Below, one piece after another: positions 47,883-55,847 of a DNA stretch of 59,099 nucleotides (positions are counted from its first letter, which is position 1; each line of letters starts with the position of its first letter). Both the position numbers and the translations under genes were made by a program. This stretch comes from a virus: positions 1-59,099 of IMG/VR virus record IMGVR_UViG_3300036799_000025, one strand, 5' to 3'. A model generated the notes under the pieces. It had not been told where the DNA came from. It worked only from the letters and a program-made list of their open reading frames with translations, and made no database searches.

Positions 47883-48244
47883 CGCAGATCGCCGCCGTCT
47901 TTCATGTGTCTGCGATGCTCAGGCGGCACGTCACGCGTCACAGGCGCGACACCTTTGAGCTTTTGCAATGTTCCACGTGAAACATTCGCACGCAGGCGCT
48001 CTGCGCGCACGTTCTCGCGCAGTGCTGCGACGTAGACGCCGCCACAGGCGAGCAGGAAGCCGATCGCGCCGATGACGATCACCTGATACCAGTCGAGCAC
48101 GCGCGTTGCGAGCGCGCCGATGACGATGCCGAGATCGAGTGCCATCAGCTCAGCGCCTGCATACTCGTACCACGGTCGACGCAAGCGCTGCACGCCGCGC
48201 GCAGGTAGCGTCTTGTGCGCTGTGCGCTTCTCGATATGCGTCAT
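47879..48244 (-). CDS. Two-TM membrane protein containing a parS site in its gene
   Basis: Hydrophobic segments at about residues 33-48 (LMALDLGIVIGALATR) and 53-74 (QVIVIGAIGFLLACGGVYVA). Codons for NVSRGTLQ cover the parS sequence at 47969-47984. The protein may be an accessory membrane protein; no family recognised. Coupled to the SNase-like gene by a 4-nt overlap. Confidence 0.65.
   Translation of the reverse strand: MTHIEKRTAHKTLPARGVQRLRRPWYEYAGAELMALDLGIVIGALATRVLDWYQVIVIGAIGFLLACGGVYVAALRENVRAERLRANVSRGTLQKLKGVAPVTRDVPPEHRRHMKDGGDLR
47969..47984. promoter_or_regulatory. Consensus parS (ParB-binding) site
   Basis: TGTTCCACGTGAAACA matches the bacterial chromosomal parS consensus TGTTNCACGTGAAACA at every fixed position. 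A chance occurrence of the fifteen fixed bases in a 59-kb sequence is about one in ten thousand for uniform composition. It lies inside a coding gene; the phage's own ParB-fold protein lacks the HTH expected for parS binding, so host ParB is the likelier partner. Confidence 0.8.
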
Positions 48245-48759
48245 CGCTGCACGTCAGCGACCGTGAGATGCTCAGCGATTAGCAGGCCTGCGAGATCGTT
48301 CGGCAGCTTCGCGACGTAGTACGTCGTCGACGCGATGAAGCGACCATAAATCTGCGACTCTGCGCCGAAGTTACACACGACGCCCTTGCCTAAGATCAGC
48401 TCTTCGACGCGCGCCTTCGCTTTGAGCCCGAGCGTGCGCTCTGCCTCAGACGCGTCAGGCTCGATCGACGGCGCGTCAACGGCGCTGAGTCGTATGCGCT
48501 TGTACGGCATCTCTTCGAGCCCGTTTTCGACCCACACGTCGAAGGTATCGCCGTCGACGACGTTGAGACACACGCAGCGCCTGATCGTGTGCTCGCGCTT
48601 CGCCGGATGCGTCTTGAACACGTCAGGCCGCCAGATCTTGAGCGGCTGCAGCGCCTTCGGCCCTGTCAGGTGCAGCTTGCTCGGGCTCGTCGAGACTAGA
48701 CGCGGGTCATTCGCGCGCGGCCTGCTGCGCGGCGCGCCTGCTGTTGCACGATTGCTCAT
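48241..48759 (-). CDS. SNase-like nuclease
   Basis: 172 residues; the core CLNVVDGDTFDVWVENG, then KRIRLSAVDAPSIEPDASEA and YGRFIASTTYY match the staphylococcal-nuclease OB fold (metal-site Asp in DGD, catalytic Arg in RIRL and YGR). A basic N-terminal extension of about 60 residues may bind DNA. It could degrade host DNA or act in recombination. No signal peptide. Confidence 0.8.
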   Translation of the reverse strand: MSNRATAGAPRSRPRANDPRLVSTSPSKLHLTGPKALQPLKIWRPDVFKTHPAKREHTIRRCVCLNVVDGDTFDVWVENGLEEMPYKRIRLSAVDAPSIEPDASEAERTLGLKAKARVEELILGKGVVCNFGAESQIYGRFIASTTYYVAKLPNDLAGLLIAEHLTVADVQR

Positions 48760-49422
48760 CTAAAGATCGACTCCATGCTTTGCCTGCAGCACGCGCTTAC
48801 ACTCCTGAGCAAGCTGGAAATCTGCACCGCCGCCGTTGCCTGCCTTTTCAGGATGCGCGTTGTGCATCGCGAGTCGGATGACATCGCGCGCATAAATCGG
48901 ATTACTCAGCACCTTGCCGAGCAGCTCAGGTGTCTCGCGCCTGCCTGCGATGCGTAGCGCTGTCTTTGCAGCCTGCTCATAGCTCAGCGCTGTCGTTGTC
49001 ACAGCAGGCAGTGCCGCGAAGCCTCTGAATTGCTGGCCGCGACGCACAGCGCCGTAATCTTCGCACTTGCGCAGGTTGCGCACAGTCAGCGCGATCGCTC
49101 TGAGATTCTCCTGCCACGAGAAGAACGTGTCACACGGCATCGTGATCGCGACGCCCTGCTCGTCGACGTACTTGAGCACGACGGCAGGATCTTTCGCCTT
49201 GTACGCAGCGAAAGGCACGCCGATCGCGCGCAGCTCGCGCGGGTCGATTGAGATCTCGACGGCTGCGCGCTGTGCTTTGAGCAGGCGCATCTCGCTATCG
49301 AGCAAGTCGAGCGTGTTGCCGACGCTGCTCTCGAAGCGCGAGACGCGCCGCTGCTCTGTCGGCGTGCGCTCGCTGCCTGCAGGCCAACTCTCGATCGATC
49401 GAAACTCAAAGTAACGCGGCAC
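48760..49422 (-). CDS. J-domain-like protein (220 aa)
   Basis: First gene after promoter P4. The C-terminus DVIRLAMHNAHPEKAGNGGG followed by FQLAQECKRVLQAKHG is DnaJ-like, but the HPD tripeptide is HPE. The N-terminal and central parts (DTFFSWQENLRAIALTVRNL) are seen in actinophage and other phage 'DnaJ-like' proteins. Could recruit host DnaK for replication or assembly. The substitution HPE may reduce DnaK activation. Confidence 0.7.
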   Translation of the reverse strand: MPRYFEFRSIESWPAGSERTPTEQRRVSRFESSVGNTLDLLDSEMRLLKAQRAAVEISIDPRELRAIGVPFAAYKAKDPAVVLKYVDEQGVAITMPCDTFFSWQENLRAIALTVRNLRKCEDYGAVRRGQQFRGFAALPAVTTTALSYEQAAKTALRIAGRRETPELLGKVLSNPIYARDVIRLAMHNAHPEKAGNGGGADFQLAQECKRVLQAKHGVDL

Positions 49423-49452
49423 TAGGTCTCTGCTGTGTAGGTTGCTGCTGCA

Positions 49453-49483
49453 AGCATAGCGCTCTAGCTACAGCTTGCGCAAG
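49453..49483 (-). promoter_or_regulatory. Promoter P4 with short palindrome
   Basis: Minus strand -35 TTGCGC (49477-49482), 18-bp spacer, -10 TATGCT (49453-49458). The inverted repeat is the shorter CTTGCGCAAG (49474-49483), lacking the central GCGC of the other sites. It overlaps the end of the upstream gene and gives a leader of about 25 nt before the J-domain-like gene. Confidence 0.75.
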
Positions 49484-49965
49484 TAAGCAGTGCCGGTATC
49501 CTCTGGCGGGTCGAGATACACGGCGTACGTGCTCTCGTGCTCATCGTCTTCGTAGCTACTCCACTCAGCAGGCGGCAGCATCTCGTGCAGTACGCCTGCG
49601 ATGACGACACGCTGCACGCTCGTCGTGTGATTGACGATCGAGATCGTGCCGTCTGCGAGCGCCGCTGATGCGAAGCGATCGAGTGCAGGCGCGCTACAGC
49701 GCACGCAGGAGATCTTCAGCGCCTGACCGTTGCCTGTGTACGCGAGTCGATCGACGCGCCAGGCCGGATGCGTGCACGGCTCGGCAGCGGCCTGCAGCAT
49801 CTCCGCCGCATGACGCGCGCGCTCAGCGAGTGCAGCGATCTCGCGATACGTCTGCGAGAGCTGCGACGTGCGCCGCGTCATCAGGAACAACCCGAGCGCG
49901 ATGAGCATGCCTGCGAAGAGCAGCTCAGCGAGATCGCCTGAGCTGAATGCGAGATTAGTCATCAT
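49468..49965 (-). CDS. Single-TM protein with zinc motif (165 aa)
   Basis: ATG 49965 (or 49962) overlaps the upstream stop. Residues about 11-30 (LAELLFAGMLIALGLFLM) form a transmembrane helix, followed by a helical stretch, then PCTHPAWRVDRLAY ... KISCVRCSAPAL, a probable zinc site. The C-terminus is acidic. Promoter P4 begins within its last codons. Confidence 0.7.
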   Translation of the reverse strand: MMTNLAFSSGDLAELLFAGMLIALGLFLMTRRTSQLSQTYREIAALAERARHAAEMLQAAAEPCTHPAWRVDRLAYTGNGQALKISCVRCSAPALDRFASAALADGTISIVNHTTSVQRVVIAGVLHEMLPPAEWSSYEDDEHESTYAVYLDPPEDTGTAYLRKL

Positions 49966-50416
49966 CGTCGTCACTCCGGACAAGGCGTGGCATCGCGATC
50001 GTGCTCAGTGGCTGCATCGCGTTGACGCGCGCGATCGCGCGATCGAGTCGCTCGCCGCCATCGACAGCGCCGTGCAGCGAGCGATCGTGATTGTCGTCGT
50101 ACGTGAAGCCGTTCCAGAAAGGCATCTGCCCGCACGTCGTGCACTTCAGCTCAGGCAGATAGTCGAGTCCTGCCTTGCCTTGCAGCGCCTGCATGTAGCA
50201 CTGCGTTGGCTCGCGCTGTGGCGCGAAGCTGCGCGCTGCGATCACGCGATCGCGCGGGTCGACGTCGCCTGCACGCCGCGCTGCCTGCAAGCGCCTGACG
50301 TCCTGCAGCAGGCGCTGATCGCGCTCGATCTGCTCGCTCGTGCGCCCGTCAGGGATCACGTACGGCTTGACGGCGAAGCGCTTGTATCGCTCGTCGTTTG
50401 TGATCTCGTCACTCAT
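49955..50416 (-). CDS. Hypothetical zinc-ribbon protein (153 aa)
   Basis: Charged helical N-terminus (IERDQRLLQDVRRLQAARRA), then ELKCTTCGQMPFWNGFTYDD (one CxxC pair) and an acidic C-terminus (SDDDDD). Follows the replication-initiator-like gene with an 8-nt overlap; may be an accessory to replication. No family recognised. Confidence 0.7.
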   Translation of the reverse strand: MSDEITNDERYKRFAVKPYVIPDGRTSEQIERDQRLLQDVRRLQAARRAGDVDPRDRVIAARSFAPQREPTQCYMQALQGKAGLDYLPELKCTTCGQMPFWNGFTYDDNHDRSLHGAVDGGERLDRAIARVNAMQPLSTIAMPRLVRSDDDDD

Positions 50417-51524
50417 GATGCACTCCGTTGCCGTTGAGCGGTGCGTCGCCTGCCAGTATCGCCTTGTACTTCTCTGCCGTCGGGTGCGGCTCGCCTGCGC
50501 GATAGCGTTTGCTCAAGTTGGCGAAGCGCTCGACGTTGCCGCGATTGCGCAGCAAGAATTCAATGTCATCGTGCTTCGTGCCGTCTTTCTCGCCGTTGAC
50601 GTATTGATCCTTCGCTGCGCCATCGAAGGCAAAGAGTAGCTCGCCGAGATTATCGCCGTTCTCACGCAATCGCGCGACGATGACGCGCTCGCGCTTGTCG
50701 TCGACGAGCGCCTTTGGGTGATTAAACTTTGCCATCCAGTAGCCGACGACGATACCGGCGAGCAGTCGTCGCTGCTGCTCGCGCGTGATGCGTGTGCGCG
50801 TGCCCTGTGCGACTTCGTCGAGCACTTGCGCGAGCTGCGCGCGAATTGCAGGCAGCGTGCGAGGGCCGAGTACGACAGGCAGCTCAGGCGTCTTGCGTCG
50901 CGACGTCGTGACGAGCGCTGTCGAGATCTCCTGCTCGTCAGGCTCGATCGTCATCTCGAAAGCGCTAGCAGGCGCTAGCAAGTTGCTAGCAGAATCGCAT
51001 AGCTCTTGATCTTGATCTTTTGTAGTTGTAGTGGATCTAAGATCTTTACTACTAAGATCTTTACTAACTAATATGGGCAAAGTGCTAGCATCTGCTAGCA
51101 AGTTGCTAGCAGCTTCCCTATTTTCGCGAGGTTCCTGATAGCGAGTTGCTAGCAATTCGCCGCTTTCTGGCGGTTTCAAGTCTGACGCTGTGCTAGCATC
51201 TGCTAGCACTTTGCTAGCACTTTCTGCTAGCACGTTGCTAGCAGAATGCTCGATTACGCGAAAGAAGCCGCTGTCGACGAGTGCCTGCAGGTCGATCTTT
51301 GAGCGCGCTCTGAGCTGTCTCGCAATGAAGTCTGCATCGAGCGGGATCTTGTTATCGAGCTTCGCTGCAAGCAGCCAAAGCTGCATGAGATGCCCGCGTG
51401 CGAGATCAGACAGTTTCAGAAACTCGTAACTTTCGAGCAGGCGAATAAAGAGACGCACGAAGGTCGGCGCGCGATCCTTGTAGTGCAGCAGTGCGTCATA
51501 GCTCGTTGCCTCTAAGTACTTCAT
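50409..51524 (-). CDS. Replication initiator-like protein containing the putative origin
   Basis: 371 residues. The N-terminal region (YKDRAPTFVRLFIRLLESYE, then LARGHLMQLWLLAAKLDNKI) resembles the winged-helix domain at the start of phage replisome-organiser and DnaD-like proteins. The middle is low complexity because its DNA contains the GCTAGCA iterons (repeats of ASNLLADAST). The C-terminal half has a helical domain with RTRITREQQRRLLAGIVVGY. Such gene-embedded origins are known from lambda O-type initiators. No helicase loader follows. Confidence 0.7.
   Translation of the reverse strand: MKYLEATSYDALLHYKDRAPTFVRLFIRLLESYEFLKLSDLARGHLMQLWLLAAKLDNKIPLDADFIARQLRARSKIDLQALVDSGFFRVIEHSASNVLAESASKVLADASTASDLKPPESGELLATRYQEPRENREAASNLLADASTLPILVSKDLSSKDLRSTTTTKDQDQELCDSASNLLAPASAFEMTIEPDEQEISTALVTTSRRKTPELPVVLGPRTLPAIRAQLAQVLDEVAQGTRTRITREQQRRLLAGIVVGYWMAKFNHPKALVDDKRERVIVARLRENGDNLGELLFAFDGAAKDQYVNGEKDGTKHDDIEFLLRNRGNVERFANLSKRYRAGEPHPTAEKYKAILAGDAPLNGNGVHHE
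50960..51243. other. Putative replication origin: iterons and AT-rich segment
   Basis: Twelve copies of GCTAGC (mostly in TTGCTAGCA or TGCTAGCA) start at 50964, 50974, 50985, 51084, 51094, 51105, 51148, 51192, 51202, 51213, 51226 and 51237, spaced 10-13 bp within clusters. Between the first two clusters lies an AT-rich segment (51000-51080) with a repeated TAAGATCTTTACTA-like unit. Helically phased iterons next to an AT-rich unwinding segment, all inside an initiator-like gene, are the standard features of a phage origin. Confidence 0.8.
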
Positions 51525-52084
51525 CGCAGATCACCTGCGTCTTTCTTCGAGCGATACTGCTTGCGACGCGCGAGCTTGTTTTCGAGCGTGATGCGAAACG
51601 CCTGTACGTTGAGCGCGCGCCCTGCGTCAGTCAGCTCCCATACGATCGACGGCGAGCCTGCTGCTGTCGCATACTTACGTCCTGAGTCGCGCAGATACTG
51701 CAGCGTGACTAGCTCTGAGCGACGCGTACGTAGCCCGCTGTCAGTCTGTAGCGGCCACCACGCGTCACGCTCTATATGCTCGCGTCGTGAGCGATAGAGC
51801 CGAATCAGGCCTTCGTCGATCATGCCTTGCGTATTCGGCGGCGCTGTCACGCGCAGATCTGCTTCCTCTACTGAGCGGAAGCAATCGAGCACAGAAAGCT
51901 GCTTCAGTGAGATCTCGCGATGCGCGGTGCGTGCAGCAGCGTGCGACGTCGCAGGATCTGTCGAGCGCGCAGCAGCACGCAGGCGTGACGGTCGTGCTGC
52001 GCCGAAGAGATCTGCCTGCTCGATGTCACGAGCGCGCGGCAGACTCTCGCCCGTCGTCGGGCGCGTTGTCTGAGAGCGCGCCAT
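51521..52084 (-). CDS. Putative helix-turn-helix protein (187 aa)
   Basis: Contains RSTDPATSHAAARTA, a phage motif preceding a winged-helix domain (LKQLSVLDCF ... EADLRVTAPPNTQGMIDEGL ... RRSELVTLQYLRDSGRKY). The last 60 residues are beta and basic (WELTDAGRALNVQAFRI). Likely binds DNA next to the replication initiator. Coupled by a 4-nt overlap to it and by 1 nt to the Bet gene. Confidence 0.7.
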   Translation of the reverse strand: MARSQTTRPTTGESLPRARDIEQADLFGAARPSRLRAAARSTDPATSHAAARTAHREISLKQLSVLDCFRSVEEADLRVTAPPNTQGMIDEGLIRLYRSRREHIERDAWWPLQTDSGLRTRRSELVTLQYLRDSGRKYATAAGSPSIVWELTDAGRALNVQAFRITLENKLARRKQYRSKKDAGDLR

Positions 52085-53418
52085 TAGTCGCCCTCGTATG
52101 CTTCGCCGCGATCTTCGCCTGCTTCCTCCGCGAGCTGCTCTCGTGCGTCGTCTGCTGCGGTCGGGTCCTGTACAGGCGCTGCAGACTGCGGCGCTGCTGA
52201 CTCGACGCGGCGATGCGCTTCGTCACGCTCGATCTGTCTGCGCTCGACTTCCTGCTCGACGTCGCGCTTGAGCGTCTCCATTCGCTTGCGGCCTGCGTCG
52301 TCGAGTACGACCGGCAGCTTCTTGCCTGTCTTCTTGCCGTCGATGATCTCGTCGACTGTCTGCTTGCCGCTCAGTGCCTTGTCGCACCAGTCCCAGGCGC
52401 GTGCGAGCAGGTCGCCTGAGACGATGTACTCGCGCTCGATCACGCTCTTGCCGTCTGTCGTCAGCTCATTCTGATCGAGTGCTGCGCCTTTGATCGGCGC
52501 GACGCCAAAGGGAAACTTCGACGCGTAGCGCGAGACTGTGCGGCCTGCGTAGATCGCGAGCACGTTGACGACCGTAACTGGTGCGCTGCGCTCCTGCTTC
52601 ATGCCTGAGCGCTTCGTCTCACGTCGCGGCTCGCGCGTCGGCTGCTGCTTGCGCTCATCGAGCACGTCGTCATCGTCGCGATCGTTCTCAGACTGCCCCA
52701 TCTCTTCAGACGTGTAGACGCCGCTCATCTCGTTCGGGAACGCCTGACGCAGCGCGAGCGCCTCAGCGCACTTTGCGAGCTGCTCCGCGCCGCGCTTCTC
52801 CCACATCGCATTGAGACGCTTCTTATCCGTGCGCTGATCGTTCTCCCACACGTCGACCGTCTGCATGTACGCGTCGAAGCGTGCGACCGCAAAGAGCGGC
52901 TGATCGAAGTCTTTGCGCAGCACGCCGACGCGCGCAGCGTACGGCTCACGATCGCGAAACGGCCAGACAGGATACCACGTGATGACGATGCCGTGATCAG
53001 TCGGCTGCACGTCAGCCCACTCAGGCGCGATCTGTCCTGCGTACTTGTCCGTACGCTCAGCGATGAGACGCAGGCCGTCGATCGACGTCTCGAAACTGAA
53101 TTTGTCGACACTCTTGCGCAGCCTCTTGTCGTACGCGCTGCGCTTCATGAAGTAGCACTGACGCGTAAACGGGTCGAGTCGCGTGCGCTTGCATTGATAC
53201 AGGAAGAGATCTAGCTCGTCGTCGCTCGCGTCTTTCGCGATCGTGCGCTTGAGCAGCTCGATCTGATCTCTCGTAAACTCGACGCCCTGCACCGTGCGCA
53301 TCTCAGGAAGCTGCACTCTCTGCTGCTCGATGCGCACAGGCGGCGTAATCGGAAGTTTCAGCGTATCACCGTCGAGTACAGACCGCGTCGCCGTCGCGAC
53401 GTCTCGCTCTTCGTTCAT
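52084..53418 (-). CDS. Bet/RecT-type single-strand annealing protein
   Basis: 444 residues with DELDLFLYQCKRTRLDPFTR, then QCYFMKRS and FETSIDGLRLIAER, the core motifs of the phage Bet family that anneals complementary strands during recombination. A coiled-coil linker and a charged C-terminal extension follow (residues about 240-444). A hairpin terminator precedes the gene at 53450-53482. No lambda-exo or RecE partner was recognised nearby. Confidence 0.85.
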   Translation of the reverse strand: MNEERDVATATRSVLDGDTLKLPITPPVRIEQQRVQLPEMRTVQGVEFTRDQIELLKRTIAKDASDDELDLFLYQCKRTRLDPFTRQCYFMKRSAYDKRLRKSVDKFSFETSIDGLRLIAERTDKYAGQIAPEWADVQPTDHGIVITWYPVWPFRDREPYAARVGVLRKDFDQPLFAVARFDAYMQTVDVWENDQRTDKKRLNAMWEKRGAEQLAKCAEALALRQAFPNEMSGVYTSEEMGQSENDRDDDDVLDERKQQPTREPRRETKRSGMKQERSAPVTVVNVLAIYAGRTVSRYASKFPFGVAPIKGAALDQNELTTDGKSVIEREYIVSGDLLARAWDWCDKALSGKQTVDEIIDGKKTGKKLPVVLDDAGRKRMETLKRDVEQEVERRQIERDEAHRRVESAAPQSAAPVQDPTAADDAREQLAEEAGEDRGEAYEGD

Positions 53419-53449
53419 GTGTGCTCTCTCTCAAAGTAGAAGGTGACGC

Positions 53450-53482
53450 GCGCTGCACGCGTCTCTCAGGCACGTGCAGCGC
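53450..53482 (-). terminator. Hairpin upstream of the Bet gene
   Basis: Arms GCGCTGCACG (53450-53459) and CGTGCAGCGC (53473-53482), 10 perfect bp around a 13-nt loop, on the minus strand followed by GCGTCACCTTCTACTTTG. It follows the stop of the 53496 gene and could terminate it or tune readthrough to the Bet gene. The U-run is weak. Confidence 0.55.
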
Positions 53483-53495
53483 ACTGTGATGATAA

Positions 53496-54254
53496 TCAGC
53501 GCTGCTCGTCGCTGTCGAGCATTTCGCTGAGCGCATGCCCGCCGAGGCCGTGCCGCTCGATGCTCGGCTCACGACGCGCTTCCTGCATCGGCTTGCGCTC
53601 GATACCGTCGAGCCCGCGCGAATCGCGATTGCGCACAATGTCGCGCTCTAGCTCCTGCAGATCGACGCTGCGCGGCGCAGGTCGGCTGCTCGCGCTGTGC
53701 AGCGGCTGAATGTGGCCGTCCGGATGAATGATCAGAAACCCGGCGCGACGCGACTGCAGGATCTCGCGCATATTGAGCAAGGTCTGCTCAAGCAGCTTGA
53801 CGCGCAGATCGCACGCGCTCTTGTACGAGAGCTTCTCTGCGACGTCATCACGTACGGCAGTGTACTCAGGATGACCGCTGACGATCTTCTCAGCCGCGCT
53901 GATCGAGAGCGTCTCGCCGCGCTTCGCTTCGTTCTGCTTGCGACCGATGGCCGCTTCTGACTCAGCCATCAGCTTCTCGATCACGCGCACGCGTGTACGC
54001 GCCTGCAGTGACTCAGCCGCGATATAGTCCTGCGTCGCAGCGATCGTCTCTTCGATCGCGAAGCTGAAGTCATGCTCGATGCCGAGCAGCAGCTTCTCAG
54101 CGTCTAGCAGTGTCAGATGCGTGCGCGCTTCGATGTACGCGCGCTTCTCGCGGTCGAGCGCACCTGCAGCCGACGCGAAACCTGCTTCGATGCCTGTCGC
54201 TGTCGGCACCGGCGGCTCATTGTCTTGCTCCCACGGCTCTCTCTTGTCTTCCAT
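53496..54254 (-). CDS. Helical protein next to Bet (252 aa)
   Basis: The N-terminus is acidic; residues about 35-170 are a long helical region (ALDREKRAYIEARTHLTLLD, VRVIEKLMAESEAAIGRKQN) ending with RVKLLEQTLLNMREILQSRR. The C-terminal region is basic/acidic low-complexity. Genomic pairing with Bet suggests a recombination accessory, but no nuclease motif is visible. Confidence 0.65.
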   Translation of the reverse strand: MEDKREPWEQDNEPPVPTATGIEAGFASAAGALDREKRAYIEARTHLTLLDAEKLLLGIEHDFSFAIEETIAATQDYIAAESLQARTRVRVIEKLMAESEAAIGRKQNEAKRGETLSISAAEKIVSGHPEYTAVRDDVAEKLSYKSACDLRVKLLEQTLLNMREILQSRRAGFLIIHPDGHIQPLHSASSRPAPRSVDLQELERDIVRNRDSRGLDGIERKPMQEARREPSIERHGLGGHALSEMLDSDEQR

Positions 54255-54297
54255 TGCTCGTCTCAGTGTGTGTGAAAGGATGATCGCGCGCGACGTG

Positions 54298-54423
54298 CTA
54301 CAGTGTCACCTGCGTCAGGATCAGGGTCAGGAAGCCGAGCGCGCCTAACCAGCCGCACGCAGCGATCGTGTCGCGGATCTCGCGAGGCAGCACCGTAGCA
54401 CGCCGAGGGCGATAGTACATCAT
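54298..54423 (-). CDS. Single-TM microprotein (41 aa)
   Basis: ATG 54423 overlaps the upstream stop (ATGA), with TAG at 54298. Sequence has a basic N-terminus (YYRPRRATVLPREIRD) and a hydrophobic C-terminal helix (GWLGALGFLTLILTQVTL). Coupling makes it likely translated. Function unknown. Confidence 0.6.
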   Translation of the reverse strand: MMYYRPRRATVLPREIRDTIAACGWLGALGFLTLILTQVTL

Positions 54424-55355
54424 CGCGACTTCTTGCCGCCGCGACCTTTGCCGATCTTCCCGCGATTGACGCGTGGCGCGCGCTTCTTGCCGCCTTTCGT
54501 CTTCTCGCGCTCAGCGCTCGCGACGTCCATCAGCGGCTCGCTGCCTTCAGGCGCAGGCTCGACGTCAGTGATCGTATACTCATCGTTGTCGACAGCATTG
54601 TCGACAGCGAGATCGCCTGCAGGCCAGTTTTCGCCTTCAGGTGGAGTATCGTTGCTGCCGTCCTTAGCTGCTGACTCGACGCTCGGCACTTCCGTCTGCC
54701 CGTCGATCACGTCGCCTGCCTGATTCTTCAGCTCAGGCGCTGCGTTGTCCGTGTACTCGGTGCGCGCGTTCACGAGACGCCACTCGCCGTTATGCGCGTA
54801 CACGAGCCCGCGCCAGTCCATCGTATCGCTGACTTCAAAGCCCGCGTCAGGATGATAGCCCCACACGGCAGCGATCGACGTCGTCTGTCCTGTCGGCACG
54901 CGCAGCAGCTCGCCGATCGCAGGGCGCGGCGTCGGCACGTCGTCAGCCCAATTGATCGCGAGCACGTCGCCGACCTTCGTCGGCTCGCCACCGCGCGCGC
55001 CGTGCTTCTTGCCGTTCTGCTTCTCTTCGATCGCACGACCGATCGGCGTGCCGTCGAGCTGATGCTGCGCCGGTCGCGCATTGATCGTGATCTGCTGCAG
55101 ACGTGAGAGCCCGTCGATGATCTCGTCGAGCGTCGGATCTTCACGCTTCGTCAGCGCGAGGATAGTGCCCTTCGCAGCGACGGCGTTCTTGTGCTGCTTC
55201 TCGAAGGCTGACTGTGCTAGCTCGCGATGCGCTTCGTCAGGCACGATCATAATGATCGCGCCGTGATTGCTCGTGAGCGCCTTGCGCACGCGATCGATCT
55301 GCTTCTCGACCGCTGCCTCGGTCTCGTCCTGCTGTTGCTGTTGCGTCATGCTCAC
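54420..55355 (-). CDS. Hypothetical protein with basic tail (311 aa)
   Basis: Gln-rich start, then helical (EKQIDRVRKALTSNHGAIIM), an alpha/beta domain (FEVSDTMDWRGLVYAHNGEW) and a disordered region ending in a Lys/Gly/Arg tail (GRGGKKSR). ATG 55355 or 55349 (MTQQ) are both possible. A 109-bp gap upstream has no gene. No recognised family; the tail could bind nucleic acid. Confidence 0.65.
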   Translation of the reverse strand: MSMTQQQQQDETEAAVEKQIDRVRKALTSNHGAIIMIVPDEAHRELAQSAFEKQHKNAVAAKGTILALTKREDPTLDEIIDGLSRLQQITINARPAQHQLDGTPIGRAIEEKQNGKKHGARGGEPTKVGDVLAINWADDVPTPRPAIGELLRVPTGQTTSIAAVWGYHPDAGFEVSDTMDWRGLVYAHNGEWRLVNARTEYTDNAAPELKNQAGDVIDGQTEVPSVESAAKDGSNDTPPEGENWPAGDLAVDNAVDNDEYTITDVEPAPEGSEPLMDVASAEREKTKGGKKRAPRVNRGKIGKGRGGKKSR

Positions 55356-55464
55356 TCTCGCTTGTCTCGCTGTGTGCGTTGCCTGTGTCGGGTAAAGAAT
55401 TCTGAGTGCGTCGAGCCCGACTTCTCAGCGCCTCACATCCCGTTGACTGCAGCGTGCTCCTGCA

Positions 55465-55824
55465 CTATCTCTTCACTCGTTGCCGATGCTCTTTCTCGAT
55501 CGCGCCTAGAGATCTCTCACTCGTCTCTAGGCGCGATGCGCGTCTTAGCCATGCTGCGCGCTCAGTGTCATAGAGATCGAAGGCTGCCTGCGCCTTAGCG
55601 ATGCTCTCGATCGCGGGCGATGCGTCGCACACAAGACGCATGCTGACTGTGTCGTACGAGCTGACGATCGCGTCGACTAGTGTGCTTGCTTCGAGCTGCG
55701 AGCGCAGCGATCGACGCCGCTCTAGCTCGCAGCGCGCGCGGCGCATGTTCCTGATACGCAGGCGCAGAGAGAGGCTCGCGACGAGCAGCACAAGCACGCA
55801 CAGTACGAAGTAAGGCACGATCAC
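55465..55824 (-). CDS. Membrane-anchored coiled-coil protein (119 aa)
   Basis: N-terminal transmembrane helix (MIVPYFVLCVLVLLVASLSL), followed by basic RLRIRNMRRARCE and a helical rest. Lies 23 nt after the helix-turn-helix gene. May be an early membrane protein; not recognised. Confidence 0.65.
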   Translation of the reverse strand: MIVPYFVLCVLVLLVASLSLRLRIRNMRRARCELERRRSLRSQLEASTLVDAIVSSYDTVSMRLVCDASPAIESIAKAQAAFDLYDTERAAWLRRASRLETSERSLGAIEKEHRQRVKR

Positions 55825-55847
55825 GCTCCTGTCGAAGACGGTCGTCG

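Noticed and set aside
50960-51243. CRISPR-like repeat cluster
   Set aside because: Repeats are only 8-11 bp, spaced by one helical turn, lie in a coding gene and have no spacers of uniform length; iterons explain them better.
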